Assembly: GCA_963793785.1 (NCBI GenBank) | Contig: CAWCBH010000004.1 | Location: 1 to 64,000 of the forward strand | Length of the DNA stretch: 64,000 nucleotides | From: CAWCBH01 sp963793785 | GTDB lineage: Bacteria; Actinomycetota; Thermoleophilia; Solirubrobacterales; 70-9 | Direction: 5' to 3' | Part shown: positions 7,090 through 15,830 of the stretch, piece by piece | Position numbering within the stretch: position 1 is the stretch's first letter | Layout of the letters: the number at the start of each line of letters is the position of its first letter | Translations under genes and position numbers: made by a program | Notes under the pieces: model-generated | Database searches by the model: none | What the model saw: only the letters and a program-made list of their open reading frames with translations | What the model was told of the DNA's origin: nothing

Positions 7090-8442
7090 ATGAGCGCGGA
7101 GACGGCGGCGGCGAGCACAGAGACCCCGAAGCCGGGCCGGCACGACGTCCTCGAGCTCGAGATCTCCGATCTCGCCTTCGGCGGGCGCGGCTTGGCGCGG
7201 ACCAACGGCTACGTCGTCTTCGTGGCCGGGGCCCTGCCCGGAGACGTGGTCCGGGCCGAGGTGACGAAGGCCAAGCGGGGCTTCGCCGAGGCGCGCACGG
7301 TCGAGCTGTTGCGAGGCGGGCCCGAACGGCTCCCCGATCGCTGCCTGCACGACGGCGTGCCCTGCCCCGGTGCTCCCTGGCAGGGATTGCCCTACGAGCG
7401 CCAGCTCGACCACAAGCAGCGCCAGCTGGAAGAGGCGCTGCGCCGGATCGGCAAGCTCGACGGCTTCGAGCTCGAGGAGATCGTCCCGGCGACCGAGCAC
7501 TGGCGCTACCGCAACAAGCTCGAGTACAGCTTCGGCGAGCGCGATGACGAGCTGCTGCTCGGCTTCCACGCCCGTGGCCGCTGGGATCTGGTCGTCGACG
7601 TCGAGGACTGCCAGCTGGCCTCCGTGGGGGGGAACGCGACCCGCAACGAGGTTCGGCGCTGGGCGAGGGCGGCAGGGCTTCCCGCTTATGACCGCCGCGC
7701 CCGCGCCGGGGTGCTGCGCAACCTGGTCGTGCGCGAGGGCCGCCGCAGCGGCCAACTGCAGACCCGGCTGGTCACCTCGGCAGCCCGGTTCCCGCGCCCG
7801 CCCGTCGACCTGCACACGGTCATCGAAGGCCCATCCGGGGGAACCGACGGGCCGACCGGTGTGCTCGGAGCGGAGCGCCTCGCCGAGGAGCTCTGCGGGC
7901 TGCGGCTGGAGCTCGGGCATTCCTCCTTCTTTCAGACCAACACCGAGATGGCCGAGCGCCTCTACGCCACCGCCGGCGAGTACGCGGGGCTGAGAGGAAG
8001 CGAGCGCGTCTTCGACCTCTACTGCGGCAGCGGCACGATCGGGCTGACGATGGCCCGCCGGGCCGGTGAGGTCTGGGGGCTCGAGATCGTCCCGGAGGCG
8101 ATCGCCGACGCGGAGCGAAACGCGGCCGCCAACCAGATCGAGAACGCGCACTTCGTGGCCGCCAACGCGCGCACCGGCGTACGGCCGCTGCTGGAGCAGG
8201 CGGGCCGCCCCGACGTCGTCGTCATCGATCCGCCCCGGGCCGGCCTCTCGCAGAAGATCGTTCGCCGCGTTATCGAGTGCGAAGCGCAGCGGATCGTCTA
8301 CGTGTCCTGCAACCCGACGACGCTGGCGCCGAACGCCGCCCAGCTCGAAGAGGCCGGCTATAGGCTGCGCCGCGTGAGGCCCGTCGACATGTTCCCGCAG
8401 ACGCCGCATATCGAGTGCGTGGCGCTTCTCGAGCGTGAGTAG
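7090..8442 (+). CDS. TRAM-domain RNA (uracil-C5) methyltransferase, RumA/TrmA family
   Basis: A 450-residue SAM-dependent enzyme expected to methylate a uridine in rRNA or tRNA. It has an N-terminal TRAM domain (LEISDLAFGGRGLAR, residues about 18-75), the SAM motif DLYCGSGTIGL near 310, DPPRAGL near 380 and the nucleophile cysteine in YVSCNPTTLA near 406. The iron-sulfur cysteine set of RumA is incomplete: RCLHDGVPC is followed by PGAPWQ where the family usually has a further Cys. ATG 7090 has AGGAG just upstream; the frame is open further back, but that lies antisense to the peptidase gene. It is followed by, and overlaps, the luciferase-like gene. Confidence 0.9.
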   Translation: MSAETAAASTETPKPGRHDVLELEISDLAFGGRGLARTNGYVVFVAGALPGDVVRAEVTKAKRGFAEARTVELLRGGPERLPDRCLHDGVPCPGAPWQGLPYERQLDHKQRQLEEALRRIGKLDGFELEEIVPATEHWRYRNKLEYSFGERDDELLLGFHARGRWDLVVDVEDCQLASVGGNATRNEVRRWARAAGLPAYDRRARAGVLRNLVVREGRRSGQLQTRLVTSAARFPRPPVDLHTVIEGPSGGTDGPTGVLGAERLAEELCGLRLELGHSSFFQTNTEMAERLYATAGEYAGLRGSERVFDLYCGSGTIGLTMARRAGEVWGLEIVPEAIADAERNAAANQIENAHFVAANARTGVRPLLEQAGRPDVVVIDPPRAGLSQKIVRRVIECEAQRIVYVSCNPTTLAPNAAQLEEAGYRLRRVRPVDMFPQTPHIECVALLERE

Positions 8443-9214
8443 CCGCGGCTTCGGAGTCGCCGCCGGGCTGGACCCCGACGTCGCCCGGCCGCTGGCGGCA
8501 CGTTGCGAGCAGCTCGGCTACGCCTCGCTTTGGTCGAACGACCACCCGGGCGCCAAGGGGCTGGAGACGCTGGCCGAGTTCGCGGGCCAGACCGAGCGGA
8601 CCGACCTCGGCGTCGCCGTGATCGCGATCGACCGCCAGCCGCCCGGCCAAATCGCCGCCGACATCGAGCGCCTGGATCTGGACCGGAGACGGCTCTGGAT
8701 CGGTGTCGGCGCCGGCTTCTCCGAGAAGCCGCTGTCAGCGATGCGCGAAGCGCTGCCGCAACTTCGCGAGGCCCTGCCCGGGGTCCGCCTCGTCCTCGCG
8801 GCGATGGGACCGAAGATGTGCGGCCTCGCCGGAGCGGAGTTCGACGGCGTCTTCTTCAACTGGATGACGCCCTCCTTCGCGGCCGCCGCGCGAGCCAACG
8901 TCGAGTCCGGCGCCCGTGCCGCGGGACGCGAGACCCCCCCGGTGCTCGGCTACGTCCGCACCGCAGTCGGGGATGACGCCGCAACCCGTCTCGCCAAGGA
9001 GGAGTCCTTTTACCGCGACCTCCACGACGGCTACCGCAACCACTTCGCCCGGCTTGACGAACCCGAAGGAACCGTCGGGGTCGCCGCTGCCGACGCCGCC
9101 GAGGCCCAGCGCCGGCTGGATGGATACGCGGCGTTCGACACGGTCGTCGTGCGGGGCCTCGCAAGCGCAACCGTCGAGGCGATGACCGGCCTTGCCGAGG
9201 CGTGCGCACCATGA
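8435..9214 (+). CDS. Luciferase-like (LLM) flavin/F420-dependent oxidoreductase
   Basis: This 259-residue protein fits the bacterial-luciferase TIM-barrel family: FGVAAGLDPDVARPLAARCE then GYASLWSNDHP at the N-terminus, TDLGVAVIAIDRQPP, RLWIGVGAG, and a C-terminal barrel with GYVRTAVGDDA. It is somewhat shorter than many family members. Many actinobacterial members use cofactor F420, but the cofactor cannot be told here. The GTG start overlaps the upstream methyltransferase by 8 bases, and its stop overlaps the next ATG (ATGA), so the three genes form one operon. Confidence 0.85.
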   Translation: MSSRGFGVAAGLDPDVARPLAARCEQLGYASLWSNDHPGAKGLETLAEFAGQTERTDLGVAVIAIDRQPPGQIAADIERLDLDRRRLWIGVGAGFSEKPLSAMREALPQLREALPGVRLVLAAMGPKMCGLAGAEFDGVFFNWMTPSFAAAARANVESGARAAGRETPPVLGYVRTAVGDDAATRLAKEESFYRDLHDGYRNHFARLDEPEGTVGVAAADAAEAQRRLDGYAAFDTVVVRGLASATVEAMTGLAEACAP

Positions 9215-10719
9215 GGGCTCGGGTCCTTCTCCTCGTCTGCGTGGCGCTGGCGGCACTCGCCGTCCCGGCCCAGGCCATCGCCGGTCCCGCGAAGTCCGCC
9301 GCCGCAAAGGGGCCACTGGGCCATTCCGGGCGCTGGATCACCGACCGCAGCGGCCGAGTCGTGATCCTGCACGGCTTCAACATGGTCTACAAGGTGCGCC
9401 CCTACGCACCGGACAAGATCCAGTTCGGGCCCGACGACGCCGGCTTCCTGCGCCGCTACGGGTTCAACACGATCCGCCTCGGCCTGATCTATGCCGGCGT
9501 CGAGCCTTCCCCCGGCAGCTATGACGAGACCTACCTGGCGCGGATTGCCCGCACCCAGCGCCAGCTCGCGCGCAAGGGGGTCTTCTCCCAGCTCGACTTC
9601 CACCAGGACCTCTACAACGAGCGCTTCGAGGGCGAGGGCTGGCCCGACTGGGCGGTGCTGGACGACGGCGTCTCGGCCGAGCCGCTGACCGGCTTTCCGA
9701 CCAGCTACATCACCAGCCCGGGCCTGAACCGCGCCTTCGACAACTTCTGGGAGAACGAGGCCGGCCCAGGTGGCGTCGGCCTCCAGGACCGCTATGCCGC
9801 CGCCTGGCGGCGCGTTGCGGCCTACTTCCGGGGCCGGCCCCTGATGATGGGCTACGACCTTCTCAACGAGCCGTGGCCGGGCAACGGCTGGCAGGCCTGC
9901 GCCCAGACCGAAGGCTGTCCGACCTTCGACTCGGGTCCCTTCCGGCAGTTCTACGAGCGCACGATCACCGCGATCCGCCGCGCCGACCGGCGCAGTTTGA
10001 TCTGGTACGAGCCGAACGTTCTCTTCAACTTCGGCTCCGACACCAACGTCGGCGACCTCGGGGACCGCCGCCTCGGCTTCAGCTACCACGTCTACTGCAT
10101 CTCGGCTGCCGGCGGAGGCGGCAACAACCCCTCCTGCGAGCAGTTCGACGAGATGGTCTTCGACAACGCCGATGCCCACGCCGAGGAGACCGGCTCCGCC
10201 CTGCTGCTGAGCGAGTTCGGCGCCACCGACGACAACGACGTCAACGAGCGGATCGTCGAGAGCGCCGACGACCACATGGTCTCCTGGCAGTCATGGCACT
10301 ACTGCGGTTGCGACGATCCGACGACGCAGGCGGGAGCGGGCTCGCCGACCCAGGCGATCGTCCTCGACCCGTCCAAGCCTCCCCGCGGCGCAAACCTCAA
10401 GCACGCGAAGCTGAAGGTCCTCTCCCGCCCCTATCCGCAGGTCGTCGCCGGCACGCCGCTGCGCTTCGGCTTCGACCGTCCCGAGCGCCGCTTCGAGCTC
10501 GTCTACACGAGGCAGCGCGCGGCAGGCCGGGGAAGCTTCCGCCGCGGACTGACCGACGTCTTCATCCCCAAGCTGCACTACCGGCGTGGCTACAGGGCCA
10601 ACGTCAAGGGCGCCGAGATCCTCTCGCAGCCCAACAGCCAGCACCTGATCCTGCGCGCACGCCCGGGCGCCAAGCGGATCAAGCTCGTGGTCGTGCCGCC
10701 CCGGTCCGGAGCGCGTTAG
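9211..10719 (+). CDS. Secreted GH5 glycosidase, endoglycoceramidase-like
   Basis: A 502-residue exported glycoside hydrolase. Residues 1-25 are a Sec signal peptide (LLLVCVALAALAVPAQA). The GH5 barrel carries GFNMVYKVRPY, GFNTIRLGLIYAGVEP, the acid/base motif DLLNEPWPG near residue 220 and the nucleophile in LLLSEFG near 333. The N-terminal LHGFN and the double Cys-rich loops match endoglycoceramidase-type GH5 enzymes acting on glycolipids. A C-terminal beta domain (about 400-502) follows. ATG 9211 overlaps the previous stop (ATGA); GTG 9202 is an in-frame alternative, but the signal peptide fits 9211 better. Substrate is inferred from family only. Confidence 0.88.
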   Translation: MRARVLLLVCVALAALAVPAQAIAGPAKSAAAKGPLGHSGRWITDRSGRVVILHGFNMVYKVRPYAPDKIQFGPDDAGFLRRYGFNTIRLGLIYAGVEPSPGSYDETYLARIARTQRQLARKGVFSQLDFHQDLYNERFEGEGWPDWAVLDDGVSAEPLTGFPTSYITSPGLNRAFDNFWENEAGPGGVGLQDRYAAAWRRVAAYFRGRPLMMGYDLLNEPWPGNGWQACAQTEGCPTFDSGPFRQFYERTITAIRRADRRSLIWYEPNVLFNFGSDTNVGDLGDRRLGFSYHVYCISAAGGGGNNPSCEQFDEMVFDNADAHAEETGSALLLSEFGATDDNDVNERIVESADDHMVSWQSWHYCGCDDPTTQAGAGSPTQAIVLDPSKPPRGANLKHAKLKVLSRPYPQVVAGTPLRFGFDRPERRFELVYTRQRAAGRGSFRRGLTDVFIPKLHYRRGYRANVKGAEILSQPNSQHLILRARPGAKRIKLVVVPPRSGAR

Positions 10720-10722
10720 AGC

Positions 10723-10902
10723 TCAGTCCTCGAGCTGGTCCTCGGCGGCAGGCAGCGCATCCGCCTCCGCGGCGCAGGTGGTACAGAGGACGTCGCGGCT
10801 GCCCTCCTCGAGCGCGGTCGCCTTCTCGGCGTCGGTCAGCGTCGCGCCGCAGCTCTGGCAGCGCTCTGGTAGCTCCTCGATCGTGCGCTCTTCCAGGCCC
10901 AT
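10723..10902 (-). CDS. Small zinc-ribbon protein (59 residues)
   Basis: A short minus-strand ORF encodes MGLEERTIEELPERCQSCGA at the N-terminus, a CxxC knuckle at residues 15-18 and a second CTTC knuckle around residue 41, with an acidic tail. The pair of CxxC motifs about 22 residues apart is a zinc-ribbon pattern. It starts 10 nt after the stop of the UDG-family gene on the same strand, so it is probably its operon partner. The function is unknown; the base composition and the two knuckles argue against a chance ORF. Confidence 0.75.
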   Translation of the reverse strand: MGLEERTIEELPERCQSCGATLTDAEKATALEEGSRDVLCTTCAAEADALPAAEDQLED

Positions 10903-10912
10903 CTAGATGAGC

Positions 10913-11575
10913 CTAGTACGGCGGCAGCTCGTCGTACCAGGCGCCGAGCATCCGGAAGGCGCGCCAGAAGCGCTGCTTGGCTCCCTCCTCGTCGAGGGAG
11001 ACGTCGATGTCGGGCACATAGAGGGCGTCGACGGCGGGCGTGAAAGCCTGCACCTCGCCTTCGCGCGGCTCGACTGGTCGCGACAGCGGGATCTGGAGCT
11101 CGTTCAGGACCTCCAGCGCCGGCTCCCCCATCACGACGACGATCTTCGGCTGCACGATCGCGATTTCCTCGACCACCCGCCGCACGCACTCCTGCGCCGC
11201 CAGCGCCGGGTCGGCGATCGGGCACTTCACGCACAGCGTCCCGTAGACGACCAGCGGGTCGATCCCGAGCCGCTTGAAGCTCTTCATCAGCGCGTTTCCG
11301 GCGCGACCGTAGAAGGCGACGCCCTCCTCGACCTCGGCCGCGGTCGGCGCGTGCTTGAGCATCAGGATGTCGGCCTGCGGATGGCCCGAGCCGAGCACCG
11401 GCATCAGCTTTCCGCGTGGGCAGTGCTCGCACTCCTGCAGCTCGCGGCTGAGGTGGTTGAGCTCGCGGATCGCGCGCTCGAGGTACTTCTCCTTGATCTC
11501 GTCGTCGGTTGCCGGCACTGACGTCGACCTCTTTGACGGCTCCGACGCCGCTCCTTTCGGAGCTTGCCGCTGCAT
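10913..11575 (-). CDS. Uracil-DNA glycosylase superfamily protein with altered motif A
   Basis: A 220-residue member of the UDG superfamily (family 4/5-like). CEHCPRG near residue 50, LCVKCP and a later QEC provide the four cysteines expected of a [4Fe-4S] cluster. Motif A, usually GEAPG in family 4, reads LKHAPTAAE, and the following FYGRAGNALMKSF keeps the FxGxxG loop. Motif B is not obvious in the C-terminal part. The activity may therefore differ from classic uracil excision. ATG 11575 overlaps the stop of the GT4-PHP gene (TGATG), implying coupled translation, and the zinc-ribbon gene follows. Confidence 0.8.
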   Translation of the reverse strand: MQRQAPKGAASEPSKRSTSVPATDDEIKEKYLERAIRELNHLSRELQECEHCPRGKLMPVLGSGHPQADILMLKHAPTAAEVEEGVAFYGRAGNALMKSFKRLGIDPLVVYGTLCVKCPIADPALAAQECVRRVVEEIAIVQPKIVVVMGEPALEVLNELQIPLSRPVEPREGEVQAFTPAVDALYVPDIDVSLDEEGAKQRFWRAFRMLGAWYDELPPY

Positions 11576-13521
11576 CAGCTCTTGCTCGACCGGCGGGCGC
11601 CGGCACGGCGGCGAGGACGACCCCCGCGCACGGGCCGGGCGCCGGGCACCTTCCGCTTCGGGGCCTTCGGACGGCCCGCCGTCTGCAGGAACTTCAGCGC
11701 CTGCACGTAGACGAGGTTCTTGTGCTTGCGGGTGATGTCCGCGTCGCGCATCGCTTCCAGGAACTCCTTGGGGCCCTCGAAGTCGTGGATCCGGACCCGG
11801 ACGCTGCCGAGCCCCTGCGCGACATGGCTGTCGGAGCCCGCCCCGGGCACGATGCGGTACTTGCCGGCAAAGCGCTCCGCCTCCTCGTTGAACAGGGTCA
11901 GCGCCACCCGTGGGTTGAAGACCTCGAGGATGTCGATCTCCTCGACGATCTCCAGCAGGTGCTCGTAGTCGGGGACCGAGTGCAGCCGGTCGAACGGGTG
12001 CGGGACGTAGACGAGGCCTCCCTGGCGGCGGATCTCGGCGATCGTGTCCGCCATCGTCATCCCGCGCGGGATCCGCTCCTCGATGAACAGCGCGATCACC
12101 TCGCCCTGCTCGGCGGTCTTTACCTCCTCGGCGACGATCACCTTCAGGTCGCCCATCTCCTCGGCGATCTCCCGTGCCGCAAGCGCCCCGGAGATCTCGT
12201 TGTGATCGGTTATCGCGATCGCTCCCAGGCCGCGGTCGCGGGCCGTCTCCAGCAGCACCTCGACCGGGGTCGCGCAGTCGGGGGAGTGATCGGTGTGCAT
12301 GTGCAGGTCGACCTCGATCAGCTTCCGGCGGCTGATCCGCCGTCGCGTCTCGGGGTCGCCGTCGGGGTCGTGGCGCCGCGCGGCGATCCTCCGATAGAGG
12401 GCTTCGATCCGGTCGCCGACCTCCGCCCAGCCGGGGACGTCTCGGGAGTCGACAACGGTCTTGCGCATCGCCTCGAGGTATCCGTCGTCACTAAAGCGCG
12501 ACAGCTGCCCGGCCAGGGTGTCCGCGTCCCCGGGCGGAAACAGCGGGCCGAGCTCCCCGTCGCGGACCAGCTCCGCGTAGGCCGGGACCTGGGAGACGAT
12601 CGGCACCGTCCCCGCGGCGAGTGCCTGGCGGACGACGCTCGGAGCGGGCGACGGCCCACCCGAACCCAGGCAGACCACGTCGTGGGCCGACATCAGCTCG
12701 GCGCGGGACGGTCCTCCCTGGCCGACCACGTCGATACGGTCGCGGATCGCGCGGCCGATACGCAGGGGAGTCTCGTTCGGGGACGGATCCCAGATCGTCG
12801 CCCGCCAATCGAGTTCGGCCGGCAGCTTGCGCAGGGCACGCAGGAAGATCCGCAAGGCGCCGCGCTCTTCCTGCAGGCAGAAGAGGATCCTCAGCGGCCC
12901 CTGCTTTCGAGCCCCGCGGCGAATCGAATCCGCGCCGGCGGGCACGAGCTCATAGGAGCCGGCGAAGTAGCGCTCCAGCCGCTCCCCCGTCACCGCCGAG
13001 GTGACGGTCCGGGCGTCGAGGCGGCCGAAGAAGATCTCGACCAGTGGCCGCGCGACCTGGGTGGAAAGCACCCGTTCCTGGGGGTCGTGAAAGGTGCCGA
13101 CGTTGAGCGAGAAGGAATGGCGCAACGCCGCCGACGAGAGGCTGGGCGCGAAAGGCTCGTGCACGTGGACGATGTCGAATGCAACCGAGCTCAGCAACCG
13201 CTCCATCGCCCGGCTGATGTCGACGGGAACCGGCGCGGGACGCGGCCGTGGGCCGCGCGGAAGCGGCACCCCGCCCCCGACCGCAAGCCGGCGCGGCGCT
13301 CCGTCGTCGCCGAACAGCGACTCAGGGCGATCGCGGGCGGACTTGATTGCCGACCGGCCTTCCCGAACCTCCTTGCGGGATTCCGAGGGAGCGGCGATCA
13401 CGACCCGGTGGCCTTTGCGGGACAGCTCTGCGGAGACCCCGGAGACGAACTCGTCGATCTCGTGCCCCGACCCGAGCGGCTGGGGCGTCACCTGCAGGAT
13501 CGAGAGTCGATCGGCCGCCAC
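11575..13521 (-). CDS. Glycosyltransferase (GT4-like) fused to a PHP-domain phosphoesterase
   Basis: The 648-residue product joins two domains. Residues about 1-395 look like a GT-B glycosyltransferase: LQVTPQPLGSGHEIDEFVSG, FDIVHVHEPFAPSL, GTFHDPQERVLS, and a C-terminal lobe with RQALAAGTVPIVSQV. Residues about 400-600 are a PHP domain with all its metal motifs: DLHMHTDHSPD, AITDHNE, YVPHPFDR and GAGSDSH. A basic tail (PKAPKRKV, RRRAGARRSSKS) ends the protein. PHP domains hydrolyse phosphoesters, so a linked transfer-hydrolysis role on a phosphorylated glycan or lipid is possible but unproven. The GTG start lies 6 nt after TAGACT (leaderless). Confidence 0.85.
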   Translation of the reverse strand: MAADRLSILQVTPQPLGSGHEIDEFVSGVSAELSRKGHRVVIAAPSESRKEVREGRSAIKSARDRPESLFGDDGAPRRLAVGGGVPLPRGPRPRPAPVPVDISRAMERLLSSVAFDIVHVHEPFAPSLSSAALRHSFSLNVGTFHDPQERVLSTQVARPLVEIFFGRLDARTVTSAVTGERLERYFAGSYELVPAGADSIRRGARKQGPLRILFCLQEERGALRIFLRALRKLPAELDWRATIWDPSPNETPLRIGRAIRDRIDVVGQGGPSRAELMSAHDVVCLGSGGPSPAPSVVRQALAAGTVPIVSQVPAYAELVRDGELGPLFPPGDADTLAGQLSRFSDDGYLEAMRKTVVDSRDVPGWAEVGDRIEALYRRIAARRHDPDGDPETRRRISRRKLIEVDLHMHTDHSPDCATPVEVLLETARDRGLGAIAITDHNEISGALAAREIAEEMGDLKVIVAEEVKTAEQGEVIALFIEERIPRGMTMADTIAEIRRQGGLVYVPHPFDRLHSVPDYEHLLEIVEEIDILEVFNPRVALTLFNEEAERFAGKYRIVPGAGSDSHVAQGLGSVRVRIHDFEGPKEFLEAMRDADITRKHKNLVYVQALKFLQTAGRPKAPKRKVPGARPVRGGRPRRRAGARRSSKS

Positions 13522-13527
13522 GGCGGC

Positions 13528-13533
13528 AGTCTA
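13528..13533 (-). promoter_or_regulatory. -10 element, leaderless promoter of the GT4-PHP gene
   Basis: TAGACT, 6 nt, then GTG 13521 on the minus strand. It lies between the small disordered-protein gene and the GT4-PHP start, so this gene has its own promoter. Confidence 0.5.
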
Positions 13534-13544
13534 GGCGGCGGGCT

Positions 13545-13832
13545 CTAATCGTCGATCTTGTCGCGCTTGGGGCCCTCCCAAGGCTCGGCCTCGGGATCCT
13601 GAGAGGGATGCGGCTCACTCGTGCTGGTGCTTCCGCTCGGCGGGTGGGGCTGCTCGCCAAACGGCTTCCCGTCGGGATCAACCGGATCCCGGGGGTCATC
13701 GCGGCGCTCGTAGGGGTCCGGCCATTCGGTCGGATCCGGATCGGTCGCCGGATTGTTCAGCGGATGGTGCGGATCGCGGCCGCGCTTGCGCTCTGCCTCG
13801 CTGCGATCCCTGCGATCGGGTTCGCGGGCCAT
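13545..13832 (-). CDS. Small hydrophilic, probably disordered protein
   Basis: A 95-residue, highly charged Pro/Asp-rich protein without predicted fold. Its core, NNPATDPDPTEWPDPYERRD followed by DPRDPVDPDGKPF, looks like a conserved small actinobacterial protein of unknown role. The ATG at 13832 has GGAAGAG directly upstream. It sits 56 bases downstream of ino1 on the same strand and may be the last gene of that operon. A longer open frame on the opposite strand over the same region has no recognisable motifs and is treated as a shadow. Confidence 0.6.
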   Translation of the reverse strand: MAREPDRRDRSEAERKRGRDPHHPLNNPATDPDPTEWPDPYERRDDPRDPVDPDGKPFGEQPHPPSGSTSTSEPHPSQDPEAEPWEGPKRDKIDD

Positions 13833-13888
13833 CTCTTCCGGGCTACCCGGCCGACTCGCCTGGAAACCGGATTCCGCCCCGCCGGCGG

Positions 13889-15073
13889 CTAGACCTTGCT
13901 CGACTCCTCGGATCCGGCGACCTTGGCCGGACCGGGGACCGGCCCCTTGCCGCGCGCGTGTGCGGCGATGAACTCCTCCGTCTGCTCGCGGGCCTCGTCG
14001 TCGGGCCGCTGGCTGTGGGGTGACTTCATCAGGTAGCTGGAGGGGCCGTCGAGCTGCCCGGCGACCCCGTTGTTGAGCGCCAGCTTGATGATCCGCACCG
14101 CGTCGATGACGACGCCGGCCGAGTTGGGCGAGTCCCAGACCTCGAGCTTCAGCTCCAGGTTGAGCGGCACGTCACCGAAGGATCGGCCTTCGAGCCGGAT
14201 GTGGGCCCACTTGCGATCGGTGAGCCAGGCGACGTAATCGGAGGGGCCGACGTGGACGTCCTCCTCGGGCAGCTCGTGGCCCATGATCGACGTCACGGCG
14301 TTGGTCTTGGAGATCTTCTTCGAGTCGAGCCGCTCGCGCTCGAGCATGTTGTAGAAGTCCATGTTGCCGCCGACATTGAGCTGCGAGGTGCGCTCCAGGC
14401 GGACGCCGCGGTCGTGGAAGAGCCGCGCCAGCTGGCGGTGGACGATCGTCGCCCCGACCTGGGACTTGATGTCGTCGCCGATGATCGGCAGGCCGGCCTC
14501 ACGGAAACGCCTGTCCCAGTCGTCTTGGCGGGCAATGAAGACGGGTAGGCAGTTGACGAAACCGACGCCGGCCTGAAGAGCCTGCTCGACGTACCACTTG
14601 GTCGCCGCCTCGGAGCCGACCGGCAGGTAGCAGACGAGCACGTCGGCCTTGGTCTCCTTGAGGATGCCGATGATGTCGGCGGTCTCGCCCGGGGCCTTGG
14701 TGATCTTCTCCTTCAGGTACTTGCCGAGACCGTCGTGGGTCATCCCGCGCTCGACCTTGATCCCCAGCGGCGGGACGTCGGCGAACTTGATCGTGTCGTT
14801 CTGGCCCGACCAGATCGCTTCCGAGAGGTCCTTGCCGACCTTCTCGGAGTCGATGTCGAAGGCGGCGACGAATTCGACATCGCGGACGTGGTAGCCGCCA
14901 AGGTCGACGTGCATCAGACCGGGTACGTCGTCGGCGGGGTCGGCGTCCTTGTAGTACTGGACGCCCTGAATGAAGGAGTTGGCGCAGTTGCCGACGCCGA
15001 CGATCGCCACGCGAACCTTGTCCTCGGGGCGTCCGTTGCCGCTGCCGCCGCTTGCTCCGTTGGTGTCGCTCAC
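13889..15073 (-). CDS. ino1: Myo-inositol-1-phosphate synthase
   Basis: The 394-residue enzyme converts glucose-6-phosphate to inositol-1-phosphate with NAD. The NAD site reads VRVAIVGVGNCANS near residue 20. Family blocks are FVAAFDID, VCYLPVGSE, GLPIIGDDIKSQVGAT, LNVGGNMDFYNM, and the C-terminal LELKLEVWDSPNSAGVVID. The Ser/Thr/Asn-rich first 15 residues vary in the family. GTG 15073 is set by AGGAGGA 8 nt upstream. It lies downstream of a CDP-alcohol phosphotransferase and a PAP2 protein on the same strand, which fits supply of inositol phosphate for phosphatidylinositol synthesis. Confidence 0.97.
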   Translation of the reverse strand: MSDTNGASGGSGNGRPEDKVRVAIVGVGNCANSFIQGVQYYKDADPADDVPGLMHVDLGGYHVRDVEFVAAFDIDSEKVGKDLSEAIWSGQNDTIKFADVPPLGIKVERGMTHDGLGKYLKEKITKAPGETADIIGILKETKADVLVCYLPVGSEAATKWYVEQALQAGVGFVNCLPVFIARQDDWDRRFREAGLPIIGDDIKSQVGATIVHRQLARLFHDRGVRLERTSQLNVGGNMDFYNMLERERLDSKKISKTNAVTSIMGHELPEEDVHVGPSDYVAWLTDRKWAHIRLEGRSFGDVPLNLELKLEVWDSPNSAGVVIDAVRIIKLALNNGVAGQLDGPSSYLMKSPHSQRPDDEAREQTEEFIAAHARGKGPVPGPAKVAGSEESSKV

Positions 15074-15150
15074 GTAAGAAGTCCTCCTGAGTCAGGCCGG
15101 GGCCTCAAAACACACCCGAGGCCGACAGCGGTTACATCCATGGAAGGCGG

Positions 15151-15819
15151 TCACTCGTCCCCTGTAGCGATCGCGGCCTCGCGCGAGAGCTCGCCGCGGA
15201 CGTGCCAGACGCGCTGGACCACGGTGAAGGCGGTCAGCACCGCCAAGACGTAGATGGCCGGCGCCAGCAGCTCGAAGTCGCCGATTCCGGCTCCCTTCGC
15301 GAAGACGATTCCGATCGAGAGGATCACTACCCGCACCGGCCGGGTCGCGATACCGACCTTGCACTCGACCCCCAGCGCCTCCGCGCGGGCACGGGTGTAG
15401 GAGACCATCAGCGAACCGAGCACGACGACCACGCACATCGCCGCTGCGAAGTCATCGCCGCGGGCCGCGAAGTAGCCGGCGATCGCGGCCAGGACAAGGC
15501 CCTCCTCGATCCTGTCCAGCGTCGAGTCCAGGAAGGCTCCGAACAGCGTCCCCTTGCCCGACATCCGCGAGTAGCGGCCGTCGAGGGTGTCCATGATCGA
15601 GCCGACGATGAAGGCGACCCCGGCGAGGAAGAACAGGCGCTGGGTGATCAGCACCGCGGCGAGCAGGTTCAGCGCCAGGCCGACCATCGAGATCGCATTC
15701 GGCGTCAGGCGCGACTCGATCAGGCGCCCGCGGGCGTAAGCGCGGAACTCCCGCGCGCTTGAAACCTGGCGCCCGTCGCGCCTGTCACCCGGCGCCTTCG
15801 GGGGCGCGGAGGTCGGCAT
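15151..15819 (-). CDS. CDP-alcohol phosphatidyltransferase, probable phosphatidylinositol-phosphate synthase
   Basis: A 222-residue membrane protein with the CDP-OH-P signature DGRYSRMSGKGTLFGAFLDS, preceded by DTL and followed by TLDR, giving all four catalytic aspartates (the usual Ala before Arg is Ser). Several hydrophobic helices follow. The enzyme transfers a phosphatidyl group from CDP-diacylglycerol to an alcohol. Its position between a PAP2 protein and ino1 makes inositol-1-phosphate the likely acceptor, as in actinobacterial PIP synthase; this is inferred from context. It starts 11 nt after the stop of the PAP2 gene. Confidence 0.88.
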   Translation of the reverse strand: MPTSAPPKAPGDRRDGRQVSSAREFRAYARGRLIESRLTPNAISMVGLALNLLAAVLITQRLFFLAGVAFIVGSIMDTLDGRYSRMSGKGTLFGAFLDSTLDRIEEGLVLAAIAGYFAARGDDFAAAMCVVVVLGSLMVSYTRARAEALGVECKVGIATRPVRVVILSIGIVFAKGAGIGDFELLAPAIYVLAVLTAFTVVQRVWHVRGELSREAAIATGDE

Positions 15820-15830
15820 CGACCCCTACC

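Noticed and set aside
13347..13892. Long plus-strand open frame opposite the small disordered protein and the start of the GT4-PHP gene
   Set aside because: Arg-rich shadow sequence without motifs; the minus-strand genes explain the region.
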